DNA of 64,000 nt from contig CM061044.1 in NCBI GenBank assembly GCA_030762985.1, positions 8,798,980 through 8,862,979 of the forward strand, written 5' to 3'. Numbering within the stretch: the first letter of the stretch is position 1; each line of letters begins with the position of its first letter. A program made the position numbers and the translations under genes. Positions 42,883-52,273 of the stretch are shown in pieces. The stretch comes from Adelphocoris suturalis. Taxonomy: Eukaryota > Arthropoda > Insecta > Hemiptera > Miridae. The notes under the pieces were generated by a model that ran no database searches, had not been told where the DNA came from, and saw only the letters and a list, made by a program, of their open reading frames with translations.

Positions 42883-43275
42883 TTATCGGGTGGTACCTTC
42901 CCTTGCTTGTACCACCGCCTGTATTCTTCTCGGCATGCTGCTGATCAAATTTGAAACCCTTCCTTGTCTGATGAGGTACCATTCTGCGAGAACCGCTGTC
43001 CTGAGGTCTTGGAGGTTTACAGGAGGGTTCGGTCGCCTACGGATACACCTCTCTAGCTCGTCCCATAGATGTTCTATGGGATTGAGGTCGGGGCTGCGAG
43101 CTGGCCATTGTAGGGTGCGCATGCCTACCTCTCCGAGGTAGTCAGTAACCACGTTTGCTACATGTGACCGCTTAAAAATAAAATTATCGCCGGTGTAAGG
43201 GGAGAATGGCACTACATAACCTTCCAGGATCTCAGAAATGTACCTCAGTGTGGTTAGACTCCCTCGGGGATACAC
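42883..43275 (-). pseudogene. Tc1-like transposase C-terminus, left arm
   Basis: The minus-strand frame ends with the Tc1 signature 'WPARSPDLNPIEHLWDELE' and a tail 'LISSMPRRIQAVVQAREG'. The segment with the second catalytic Asp (DDNA in the other arm) is altered here. The HTH domains and first catalytic Asp are absent. The 130 codons are open, but the copy lacks the N-terminal half and cannot act alone. Confidence 0.75.
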
Positions 43276-43360
43276 ATGGAGTTCCGTTTTCGCCTCTGAA
43301 GGGATTCCACCTCAAACCATTTCAGACCCACTCCCGTAAGGCACCCTTTCAGCACTCTTA

Positions 43361-43958
43361 ATGTTTTCCGATGAGTCCAGGTTCTCGCTATTCGCTTCAG
43401 ATCGTCGTGTTAGAGGGTGGAGGAGACGAGGGCAGCGTTTCGCTCAGTGCAATATTTCTGAAAGGGTGCCTTACGCGGGAGGTTCTGAAATGGTTTGGGG
43501 TGGAATCACTTCAGAGGCGAATACGGAACTCCATGTGTACCCCCGAGGGAGTCTAACCACACTGAGGTACATTTCTGACATTCTGGAAGATTATGTAGTG
43601 CCATTAGCCCCTTACACTGGCGATAATAATTTTATTTTTATGGACGATAATGCGCGTATCAAACGTGGTTACTGTCTACCTCGAAGAGGTAGGCATGCGC
43701 ACCCTACAATGGCCAGCTCGCAGCCCCGACCTCAATCCCATAGAACATCTATGGGACGAGCAAGAGAGGTGCATCCGAAGGCGACCGAACCCTCCTGTAA
43801 ACCTCCAAGACCTCAGGACAGCGGTGGTCGCAGAATGGGACCTCATCAGACAAGAAACGGTTTCAAATTTGATCAACAGCATGCTGAGAAGAATGCTGAG
43901 AAGAATGGGTGGTACAACCAAGGGACGGTACCACCCGATATTAAAAAAATTTATTTAA
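43361..43958 (+). pseudogene. Tc1-like transposase, right arm, frameshifted
   Basis: The first frame from 43,361 has 'FSDESRFSLF' (first catalytic Asp region), 'MVWGGITSEANTELHVY' and 'FIFMDDNARIKRGY' (second Asp). The match then jumps to another frame (43,650-43,958) holding 'LQWPARSPDLNPIEHLWDEQ' with the third acidic residue. The shift near 43,650-43,680 breaks the protein. The 229-codon frame is therefore real only in its first third. N-terminal paired-like DNA-binding domains are missing. Confidence 0.75.
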
Positions 43959-44211
43959 AAAAAAAATTTCATTTTTCAATTTTTTTTCACACGAGAACTG
44001 CAGAAGAATGTTTTGTTACTTTTGTCCAAACATCCAAGTTTTGTGAATAAAGCTGATTTTTTCGAACGGGTATTTTTTATTTGCCACTCTGTTTCTTGCT
44101 GTTCTCTCATAAGATACCGACTTTACTTGGCACATGCAAACAAAAATTAACCAATTGAAGCTAAGGTGAAAAAATAACAAAATATAGGGTGCGCCGGTTT
44201 TTTTGCTGTTA

Positions 44212-44692
44212 AGTGTAGAACAAGTGTTTCACCAAAACAAAGAGTAAAAGTGTAGAAAAGTTACACTTGTACAAGCTAAGTTAACAAGTGTAGCAGAAAA
44301 GAAAATTGGCGTGCGGGGACAAAAGAAATGAACAACGTCAAGCGGGACGACGAATTGAAGTTTTGTCAGCCAACCAAAACATAAAAACGGTATTACGTAC
44401 ATGATAGGGATGTGTATCGTACATGACAAGCTGTGATGATTGGAAGACAGACAAATTATTAACTGAAAAGTGGAGAAAAGTTATTTGATTTCAACTTATT
44501 CTGGTGGCTGGCATAATCGGATTTTTCTCCTTCATTCAGCGGGAATGATTAGTCAATCCATCAAGTCTTAGTGCTGCTGGTTTGTTTGCTTGCTGGAAAT
44601 GCTTGCTGGAATGTCATCTGTAACTTCGAGATGATCTTCACACTTCACTTTGTTCTTCTTCAATGCTAGGGAGATCCTCAATACCCGATCAG

Positions 44693-44696
<4 letters not shown>
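44212..44696. other. Unclassified sequence between Tc1 and LINE
   Basis: No signal beyond a short minus frame (44,229-44,429). A run of 'ACAAGTGT' words near 44,220-44,290 resembles the left flank of the Tc1-like element at about 42,560. Confidence 0.3.
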
Positions 44697-44725
<29 letters not shown>

Positions 44726-45960
44726 GTTGAAAAAACGCATTTATTTAGATAGGTATTGCAATACAAAAAAAAAAAGTTACACAAATCAATAAATGCTACT
44801 CCCCACTATAAGTCGTAGACTTGTGCTGTGGGGAGGAGTAATACATAATCAGCACACTCATTCAATACCTTATTCAATAATCATCTTGTAAGTAAATATA
44901 GGTAAATTAGAATCAATAGGTACATATACATCGGGTAAATCAGAATAGGTACATAGGAATTATTCAGTTACCATCTTAAAGTTTTAATATTATCTAATGG
45001 GTCTCAGATATCCTCATTATTATATGTTTTTTCAGTTCTTTTTTGAACTTTTCAATTTTAGAAATAGAGCGGAGTTCATGGGGTAGGGCATTGAACAGTT
45101 TTACTCCCCGGTAATCATACGCCCGTTGGCCATGGTGAGTCCTACGGAAAGGCAGTTTCGAAAGAAATTGCCCACAAGTTCTTGTTTTTCCCTCATCTAA
45201 AAATTTCAGTTGGTTGCTATGTAAATCTTTATATATTTTAATTATAGTTATCTTGTCAATTAGCTCTCCCAATTTAAGTTCCGCGAACTCTTTAAAGAGA
45301 GCTTCTGTCGAATATCTTGTCTTTTTTTTTTAAGTAAGACTTTGATTAAGAGCTTCTGAGTCAGGAATAACGAATCAAGAAGAGACGCGCTACATCCTCC
45401 CCAACCAGATGCACCGTAGATCATGAGCGATTGAATGAGCGCATAGTATACCAGTCTACGTCTATCAATGTCTAAAAAGTTCCTCAGCTCCCTACACACA
45501 TGAATCATCTTTCTCATCGAGGATGTCACTTTTTTCAGGTGTTTGTCCCATCTTAGGTTCTGATCAACTTCCACGCCTAGGTATCGAACAGAAGCAACTT
45601 GTTGTATTACTTCACAGCAGCACTCAAGGTTATCTGTACATTCCGGTACATGGCATTTTAGGTTCTTTATCTGCGGGATATCACTTTCTCTAAACGCGAA
45701 AGTTAAAAAATTAGTTTTAGAAAAATTGATCTTCATTCCCATACTTTTAAGACAATGAAGGATTTTGGTCAGACATGATTCAGCTTTTATGATGACTTGT
45801 TCCCAGGAGTTACCCGTTATTATAAAGGCTGTGTCATCAGCAAAAGTCACTGACTCTCTTTCAGACTCCATGTTAAGAAGTCTATTCATGAATACTATAA
45901 AGTACGAGTAAATCGGCCCGAGGACAGTTCCTTGAGGGATTCCACAGTTGCAAAATTCAT
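44697..45960 (-). mobile_element. 5'-truncated Jockey-like LINE with poly(A) tail
   Basis: On the minus strand the element runs from RT coding sequence at about 45,960 through a 3' untranslated region to a poly(A) tail, seen as a T run at 44,697-44,725. Truncation at the 5' side and the A tail are hallmarks of target-primed LINE insertion. The tail type differs from the (TAAA)n tails of the LINEs at 47.6, 54.0 and 57.4 kb. Confidence 0.75.
44994..45955 (-). pseudogene. LINE reverse transcriptase C-terminal half, one frameshift
   Basis: The frame reads GIPQGTVLGPIYSYFIVFMN, then VTFADDTAFII (the catalytic FADD box), 'KSMGMKINFSKTNFL', 'VRYLGVEVDQNLRWDKHL' and 'ALIQSLMIYGASGWGG'. This is the palm and thumb of a Jockey/CR1-type reverse transcriptase. 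At an A run (about 45,320-45,330, T's on the plus strand) one base is gained or lost. The other frame then continues with 'YSTEALFKEFAELKLGELID' to 'THHGQRAYDYRGVKLFNALP' and a stop at 44,994. Apart from this shift the frame is open, so the copy is fairly recent. The endonuclease and N-terminal RT are absent. Confidence 0.8.
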
Positions 45961-46772
45961 GGTCTTAATTGCACAGGGTCACGCAGCATTTGAATCATTC
46001 AAGGGTTTCGGAAGACATCCTAAATCTCTCGTTAAACCAGAAAATACCCACGAAAAAAGTAAACTTTAATTGCAATAATTAATCAACTTTATTGGATAAA
46101 TTAAGTATTGAAATGTTTTTGTGTGATTTATATAAGATTTTGAAGCTTTGCTTTTCTATTAAATCATAGCCGGTTGGTGCCAGCATGCCCTAACCGATCC
46201 GGATCCACCCACCATGACGGTACCTAGAGCAGAAATGTTAAGGGCTGCTCATATTGTAGATCGGTCACCATAAGTCATTCTCAAGTTACAGATCTAGCTG
46301 CCGACAATATTATTACGAGGCATAACTCATTTTATACATTTCCTCGTTCATCGACGTGAACTGGGAAGAAATTGAAGTAAATTCCATTTCTCAGGCGCCA
46401 CAAAGAAACATATCATTCTGTCTGGTCCAAGTTCCTTCAAGTGTTTTTCTAGGCTTAATGAATGTCAATGTCGCCGCACGATCTTGAAAATATCGTGCTA
46501 ATAAATTATTCGAAGCCTTATTGAACGTAAGCTGTAATTATTTCACGCATAGATATCAGTGTCTTGACAACGAAACATCGTTCAGTTATGATAAGTGATT
46601 ATTTTCACGCTGGGCATTTACTTTTTCACAAAGTATTTAATAAAACGGTTATTTCCTTAAAGCTATCAAAAATATATTAAAGATTTACAGTATTTTTCCA
46701 TCACCTTTATTTACACAGTGTTAATTCGGTTTTCAAGTTTGTCCAAACCGTTGGAATTATTCTTTTTTTTTT
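45961..46772. other. Unclassified sequence
   Basis: Appears single-copy here and has no open frame. Positions 46,140-46,260 are more GC-rich ('CCGATCCGGATCC'). Confidence 0.3.
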
Positions 46773-46865
46773 TTTTTTCTTCTTCTTGAAGGTAGCGGAA
46801 GCATTTTTCACTTTCGGGAGAACAAAAATGTTTGGTCTCCAAGTTTACTCGCATTTTACGTTTTA

Positions 46866-46961
<96 letters not shown>

Positions 46962-47644
46962 TGTCATGTGTCCGCAAATCCTTGTAACAAGCTTATTTTC
47001 CACAGTTTTCATCCGATTTGTTTGAAATTTTCATGGGATGTGCGGGCTAGAAAATAGACAGTCCGCTAACGGTTTTCATCGTTCTTGACTTATTAAGTCA
47101 CTCTGCGCATGCGCAAACGTAAATCCTACCACCATCATTTTCTCAAGCTCTAGTCGTCCGATCACGCTCGAATTAGGATGGTAGTTGGTCATAATTGGTC
47201 AATTAAGAAACGAAAAAATGATACTCAAGTTAGTTTGTGCAAGAGCAGAATGAACATAAACAATGAAATAGGTACGGGACCATCTACAACCTCAACCGCG
47301 CATTCGCTGACAATATCATCAAAATCGGATGAAAGATGTGGAAATTAAGGCCATTACAAGTATTTCACATTGGCGCATGCGCAGTAGCTATTAATGATAC
47401 AATCGTGTTGAAATTGATATGAGGTAATCAAATCTTCTTCCAACTATCATCCAAATTTAAGCGAAATCGAACGGCTAGAGTGTGAAAAAATAGAGCATTA
47501 TGGAATTTACGTTCGCGCATGCTCAGAGTAAAGTATTGATTTGGCAACAATGAAACTGACAGAGGACCGTCTACCTCCTAGCCCGCACACCCTGAAAATG
47601 TCAGCCAGATCGGATGAAAACTGGAAAATAAGCTTGTTTCAAGG
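46773..47644 (+). repeat. Family C repeat with long (TG)n
   Basis: The head 'GGTAGCGGAAGCATTTTTCACTTTCGGGAG' and 'CTCGCATTTTACGTTTTAGA' precede a (GT)n run at 46,868-46,961. Two or three diverged units of roughly 200 bases then follow, each with a 'CATCCGATT..GAAAnTTTCAT..GGG' line and a GCGCATGCGC palindrome (47,105-47,114 and 47,373-47,382). The inverse head lies at 48,901-49,322. The histidine or Cys-Val repeat frames (46,711-46,977 and 46,869-47,057) are translations of (GT)n. Confidence 0.7.
46868..46961 (+). repeat. (GT)n microsatellite
   Basis: About 47 uninterrupted GT units within family C, at the position where family B has GTCTGTCTGTCC. Confidence 0.95.
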
Positions 47645-47838
47645 ATTATTTATTTATTTACGGGCTTGTTAGCCCAATATACAATAAGAAAACTATACAT
47701 GGAAAATACAGACAACGAATGAAAATAGAAATTTATACAGAGTTAAAAGTGTTAGGTAGTAACAAACATTAAATCAATACACAAAAGATAATAATAACCT
47801 TTTACTAGGTTGAAAATTTATAACAATAAGAAATGTTG
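47645..47838 (-). mobile_element. LINE 3' end with (TAAA)-type tail
   Basis: On the minus strand it ends 'TTGGGCTAACAAGCCCGTAAATAAATAA', closely related to the LINE ends at 54,010-54,041 and 57,372-57,417. The preceding 150 bases are AT-rich 3' untranslated sequence. No coding part is left. It is inserted in the family C repeat. Confidence 0.6.
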
Positions 47839-47851
47839 TGGTTCTTAAAAA

Positions 47852-48336
47852 GTCCAGTCATGCAGCATAGCCCCATGAGCGAATTTTTCAACTGTGAAAT
47901 TTATGAAAACTTGCTACATACTCTTATAAGAAATTTTACGCTGATTCTGAATATACCACATGTTAGTATGCTGAAAAAATTATTTCGCACAACAAATGGC
48001 AAAAAACAAGCTATTTTGAAATTTTTGACTACATATTTGAAAATTTCAACCCGAAGATGTAATCCGATCATGCTGGCCAACGAACTTGAACTTTCGTTTT
48101 GTGTCCTTAACATTTTGAAATTTGTTTGAAGTTTCTAGCACAATTCTACGGACAGTTATCGTCTGGAATGACACATACATATATACATACATACATACAT
48201 ACATGCATTAAAAAATGCGTTAAACTTCAGAATATGATTCAGAATAGCCTGAAACGGATTTCTGCATAAAAAGTTTTCAAAAAATCACATTCTACAAATT
48301 TTGAGGCGAGAGCAATAGCTTAATTTTCTTCAAAAA
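47852..48336 (-). mobile_element. HINE-A copy 3
   Basis: It starts GTCCAGTCATGCAGCATAGCCCC and ends near TTTTCTTCAAAAA. About 400 internal bases of copy 1 are missing near the hairpin end. The microsatellite is at 48,175-48,204. The frame 47,833-48,129 is the recurrent repeat frame. Confidence 0.6.
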
Positions 48337-48350
48337 CTATTGAAAAAAAA

Positions 48351-48900
48351 GTCGAGTCATGCTGCATGACCCCATGAGCGAATTTTTGAAGAATAATACC
48401 GATTTTTACAACCAGCGAACGGCATTATTTCGATTTTTGACTGATTTTTCAACTTTGAAATTTTTGAAAACTTGATACATATTCTTATAGGAAATTTTAC
48501 GCTGATTCCGAATATACCACATGTTAGTATGCTGAAAAAATTATTTCGCACGACAAATCGCAAAAAACAGGCTATTTTGAAATTTTTTACTACATTTTTG
48601 AAAATTTCAACCCGAACATGTAATCCGATCATGCTGGCCAACGAACTTGAACTTTCGTTTTGTGTCCTTAACATTTTAAAATTTGTTTGAAGTTTCTAGC
48701 ACAATTCTACGGACAGTTATCGTCTGGAATGACAAATACATACATACATATATACATACATACATATACATTAAAAAATGCGTTAAACTTCAGAATATGA
48801 TTCAGAATAGCCTGAAACGGATTTCTGTATAATTTTTTTTCAAAAATTCCCATTCTAAAAATTTTGAGGCGAGAGCAATAGCTTAATTTTCTTCAAAAAT
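48351..48900 (-). mobile_element. HINE-A copy 4, tandem with copy 3
   Basis: It starts GTCGAGTCATGCTGCATGACC directly after copy 3 in the same orientation, and ends TTCTTCAAAAAT. The two copies are nearly head to tail with about 14 bases between them. Frames 48,357-48,674 and 48,472-48,690 recur from the repeat. Confidence 0.6.
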
Positions 48901-49322
48901 GATCAGTAGGTATTAATGATACAATCATGTTGAAATTTATACAAGGTGATCAAATTGTCATCCCCCAACTAATTCGAGCGTGATCGAAAGATTAGGGCGT
49001 GAAAAAATGATGCTCGGTAGAATTTATCTTTGCGCGTGCGCAGAGTGAGGTATTGAGTCAAGAACGATGAAACTGATAGTGGACCTCTACCCTTCTAGCC
49101 CGCACATCCCCTAAAAATTTCATCCAAATCGGATGAAAGCGGTGGGAAATAAGCTTGTTACAAACGTTTGCGGTCACAAGACAGACACACACACACACAA
49201 TAAACCACAGTGGTTCAGAATGGCCTAAAAACGTAAAATGCGAGAGAAAATTTTGATTTGGAAACCAAAATTTTATTTTCTCCCGAAAGTGAAAACAATG
49301 CTTCCGCTACCTTTACTTTAAA
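48901..49322 (-). repeat. Family C repeat, inverted copy
   Basis: This holds the inverse of the head at 46,773-47,050 ('AAAACGTAAAATGCGAGAGAAAATTTTGA', 'GAAAGTGAAAACAATGCTTCCGCTACC'). An ACACACAC remnant sits in place of (GT)n, and 'GCGCGTGCGCAGAG' lies at about 49,024. With 46,773-47,644 it forms inverted arms around the LINE tail and two HINE-A copies. Confidence 0.65.
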
Positions 49323-50127
49323 TCGACTCGGAATCAATACCAACTATTGGTTGAGTAGGTGCATAAAATTCATAAAGGGTGAAGGGTGATTTAGAGAATT
49401 TTATTATTACCTAAATCATAAAAATACATTCTATTACTTATTAGCTATTATAATGAATCCAATCGCTTCGTTTCTCTTGAAAATATAGATAATTTATTAC
49501 TATTTTTGAACTGAGTGTTTGTTGGTTTTACATTAAAAACCGGGGAGGGGAGTCGCTTAATGTTTGGGCACACTTTTCGCTGTGAAATTATTGCTCGGGA
49601 ACTTCGGATCGCTCCCTAATATTCAATTTAAATGAAAGTGCTTCTCTCAAGATAGAAAGGCTTTTCCCACTCCCTCCGGAAGGTTGCCTAGTTTGATTTA
49701 CTAAGGTGGGAAGGCCTGCTAATCAGCCCCTTTTAACCATAACTCACATCAAGCTCCTATCACCGGCAGGGCCTCGCTTTCTACCCTTGGCCAATCACAT
49801 AACGGCAGCTTAGATAAATTAAAAGGGGATCATGTCGCTGCTTCCCTCAGGCCCATAAATATCTGATGGATCTTCCGAACGGCTCCGATCCTCAGAGTAG
49901 GAGTAACTGATTAAAAGGAAGAACCAACGGCGAGGGAGTTCTCCCCCCCTCCTTCGCAGCTATTCGTTGTCGGTTAATGCTTATTGTTTGTTGTAACGTC
50001 CTTTTGAGAGATTGATTGCGAGCCGTCACGTTTTAACTCCAAGATCCCACTCGTGGGTTTCGATATCCAAAAATAGCATCCATACAATAATGAAATAGCC
50101 TGAAAAAAGACTATTAATGCCTTCGGC
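49323..50127. other. Unclassified, partly GC-richer sequence
   Basis: 49,540-50,060 looks single-copy and less AT-rich. No frame or repeat was recognised. Confidence 0.3.
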
Positions 50128-50345
50128 TGCACATGTTCTCTTGTAGAAACCATTCATTCCAATCATATGCAAATTATCAATTATGCCCAATACTTTTAAA
50201 GCCCTGGTCGTTGAAACACCGATGCTTGAAAATGTTATATCCCCACGTCAACATGGTTTAATGAAGGGTCGCTCTGTTGTTATTAATTTGATGGATTTTT
50301 ACGTGTATGCGGTTGATGTGATGCTCTCAGATGTGGGTACATTGT
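50128..50345 (+). pseudogene. LINE reverse transcriptase fragment (domain 1-2)
   Basis: The frame from 50,183 shows ENVISPRQHGLMKGRSVVIN followed by 'LMDFYVYAVDVMLSD'. QHGF-x-KGRS-x-x-x-NL is the conserved block just before the first catalytic Asp in Jockey/I-type reverse transcriptases. Fewer than 70 residues remain, and both sides are lost. It is a dead fragment, unrelated in position to the other LINEs. Confidence 0.65.
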
Positions 50346-50357
50346 TATGCATAAATA

Positions 50358-51325
50358 AGGTTGTGAATTAATTCACATCGTGCTTTGTTAGCAAATGTGA
50401 ATTTATTCATACTTCACTATTTGTAAATGTGAATGTACTTTTTTATTGCAACGTTTCTGCCTGCAACATTGGTGAGACCCTAGTCATGCAATAAACCAAT
50501 AAAAAAACTGGCTGTCAACCGTCATTCCTAAAAACAAAAACACCTACACTACTTCATTCAACTATGCAGCCATAAGGTGAAAACTCATCTTACCACATGA
50601 ATGTACTTTTTCTGTAAATTTAATTAAATTTACAAAGCATTTCTGAATAACTCACAAAAAATGTAAATAATTCACAAAAAACCTGCGAATCTAATTAATT
50701 CACTAATACATATGTAAACTTTTTTAAATTCACAACTAAATATGTGAATATTTTTAATTACATTCTGGTTACTCTATTCAAAACCCGTAAAGAAAAAAAT
50801 CAAATTGTCGTGACCCACATGGGTCACTGGAAACCTAGAAAAACTATGTTCATTGGTTTTACTCACAGTATCACAAAATTACCTACTGGTTAGCAGACTC
50901 GTGAGAAATGGAATTATCGCAAATTGGCGTTAAATTTAAAAAATTTGCATATATATTTGTGCATCAAAAAATTCACATATTTAGTTGTGAGTTAAAAAAT
51001 TCAAATATTTAATCGTGAATTTATACAAAATTATAGATTTATTTGTGAATTTTTAAAAAAGCAGGTTTTTTGTAATTATTTACATTTCGTTGTGAATTAT
51101 TTACTCATTTTTTGTGAATTTATTTTAATTGACAGGAAAAGTTGTGAATGTGAATGTACTTTATCCGTAAATTCAATTAAATTCACAAAACATTTATGAA
51201 TAATTCAAAAAAAAAAAGTAAATAATTACAAAAAAAATGTGAATCTTTTTTAATTTACAAATAAATCTGTAAGCTTTTTTAAATTCACAACTAACTATGT
51301 GAATGTTTTTAATTAAATTATGGTG
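50358..51325. repeat. AT-rich repeat block built on 'TGTGAATTTTTTTAAATTCACA' words
   Basis: Dozens of TGTGAAT or ATTCACA words are arranged in three larger units. The unit at about 50,580-50,765 is repeated inverted at about 50,935-51,140 and directly at about 51,146-51,320. Typical phrases are 'AATTCACAACTAAATATGTGAA' and 'AAGCAGGTTTTTTGT'. It can fold extensively. The element class is unknown. Confidence 0.7.
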
Positions 51326-51329
51326 CTGG

Positions 51330-51435
51330 GCAACGAAGTTACCCTTTAATTGGAAAAAGCTTGATTTTTTTGGCGTAAGAACGGAATTTTGGTCTCTTCA
51401 TTTTCTACAAAATTCGCTAAAATCATTCTAGGAGT
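51330..51435 (-). mobile_element. HINE-B fragment
   Basis: 'GGCAACGAAGTTACCC', 'AAAGCTTGATTTTTTTGGCGTAAGAACGGAATTT' and 'TTTTCTACAAAATTCGCTAAAAT' match the middle and 5' end of HINE-B. The microsatellite is deleted. Confidence 0.5.
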
Positions 51436-51635
51436 AAAATTGCTTTTGCCGTTTGGAATAGGAAGGAATGGTATTAGAAAGTCAAAAGTAGCAGCAAATG
51501 TGCCAATCTTAATGAACCTACATGAGTGAAACTACATCAGTGCCTATGTATAAGGTGTATTGGAGCAAAGTGGTATATATAAACGCGGCACGTAACTTCT
51601 CGATCACTTAGGTACTACTAAATTCAAGTTACTGA

Positions 51636-51690
51636 AAAAAACGTTGTCCATTTCCACGAAAAATAAAGAGTTACGATGTTAAATCGATTA
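51636..51690 (+). repeat. Inverted repeat K, left copy
   Basis: 'GTTGTCCATTTCCACGAAAAATAAAGAGTTACGATGTTAAATCGATT' is present inverted at 55,558-55,612. The pair encloses the LINE, the piggyBac and a family B copy. Confidence 0.65.
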
Positions 51691-51786
51691 AGACCCTTGG
51701 AAATGCACCCCTGGCTAGAAGGGATGAAGCTTTGGATTTGGGAGTTAGGTTAGTTCTAATAGCTCACTTTCTCACGGCATATTGAA

Positions 51787-52272
51787 ATGGTTGCCAGTAG
51801 CGCTATGCGCTCGCTTGGCTTTGTAAAGAGGCATACCCGCGATTTTAGCCACGTTCATGCCATCGTTATGCTTTATAAGGCGCTTGTCCTTCCTAAGCTG
51901 GAGTACGCCTCAGCGATATGGTCTCCTTATTATGCCGTCCACAAATACCAAATTGAGCGTGTCCAAAATAAATTCCTGCGGTATATTGCATTTAAGATTG
52001 GAATATCTTCGGATAACGTGGACTATCCATCACTCCTCAGGACCTGCAGACTCCAGTCCCTGGAAGTGCGGCGTGGCATGGCTGACCTGTCATTTCTCCA
52101 CAAGCTTGTTAACGGCGGTATTGACTGTCCTCCATTGCTGGCAGAAATTCGTCTCTCCATCCCTCGAATCTCAAGCCGTCAGCCTGAAATTTTCCACGTT
52201 CCTTTCTCTCCGACTAACTATCTTCTGAACCGTCCACTTCATCGCATCCCCCGTTCTGCAAACCTCTTCTTA
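51787..52272 (+). pseudogene. LINE RT C-terminal domain, interrupted
   Basis: The peptide contains 'AMRSLGFVKRHTRDF', 'KLEYASAIWSPYYAVHKYQ', 'ERVQNKFLRYIAFKIG' and 'YLLNRPLHRIPRSANLF', the standard C-terminal segment of Jockey-like ORF2 proteins. An upstream 'DEALDLGV' (about 51,735) in a shifted frame belongs to it. The frame after 52,273 in the 196-codon ORF is piggyBac DNA, not LINE. The true C-terminus resumes at 53,796 with 'NLNPDFDFSNSPLSSLRS' and stops at TGA around 53,879. Confidence 0.8.
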
Positions 52273-52273
52273 A

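Larger units (their letters stand above)
42626..44209. mobile_element. Palindromic Tc1-like element (two facing transposase fragments)
   Basis: The ends ACAGCAAAAAAACTGGCGCACC (42,626) and GGTGCGCCGGTTTTTTTGCTGT (ending 44,209) lie next to TA on both sides (42,624-42,625; 44,210-44,211). The arms 42,626-43,352 and about 43,458-44,209 are inverted copies of the same 3' half of a Tc1-like transposon. The spacer of about 105 bases extends the right-hand gene toward its N-terminus. Such structures arise when two copies fuse head to head with loss of 5' parts. TA duplication fits Tc1/mariner. Confidence 0.8.

Noticed and set aside
43680..44050. C-terminal two-thirds of the 229-codon Tc1 ORF
   Set aside because: After the frameshift near 43,650-43,680 this frame is out of register; the transposase signature is in the 43,650-43,958 frame.
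46711..47057. Frames rich in His-Thr or Cys-Val on both strands
   Set aside because: They are translations of the (GT)n microsatellite at 46,868-46,961.
11848..48690. Recurrent 72- and 92-codon frames (11,848; 11,924; 12,999; 13,015; 47,833; 48,357; 48,472) that look like a conserved small protein family
   Set aside because: They recur because the HINE-A DNA recurs. Sense and antisense frames are equally conserved and no domain is present.
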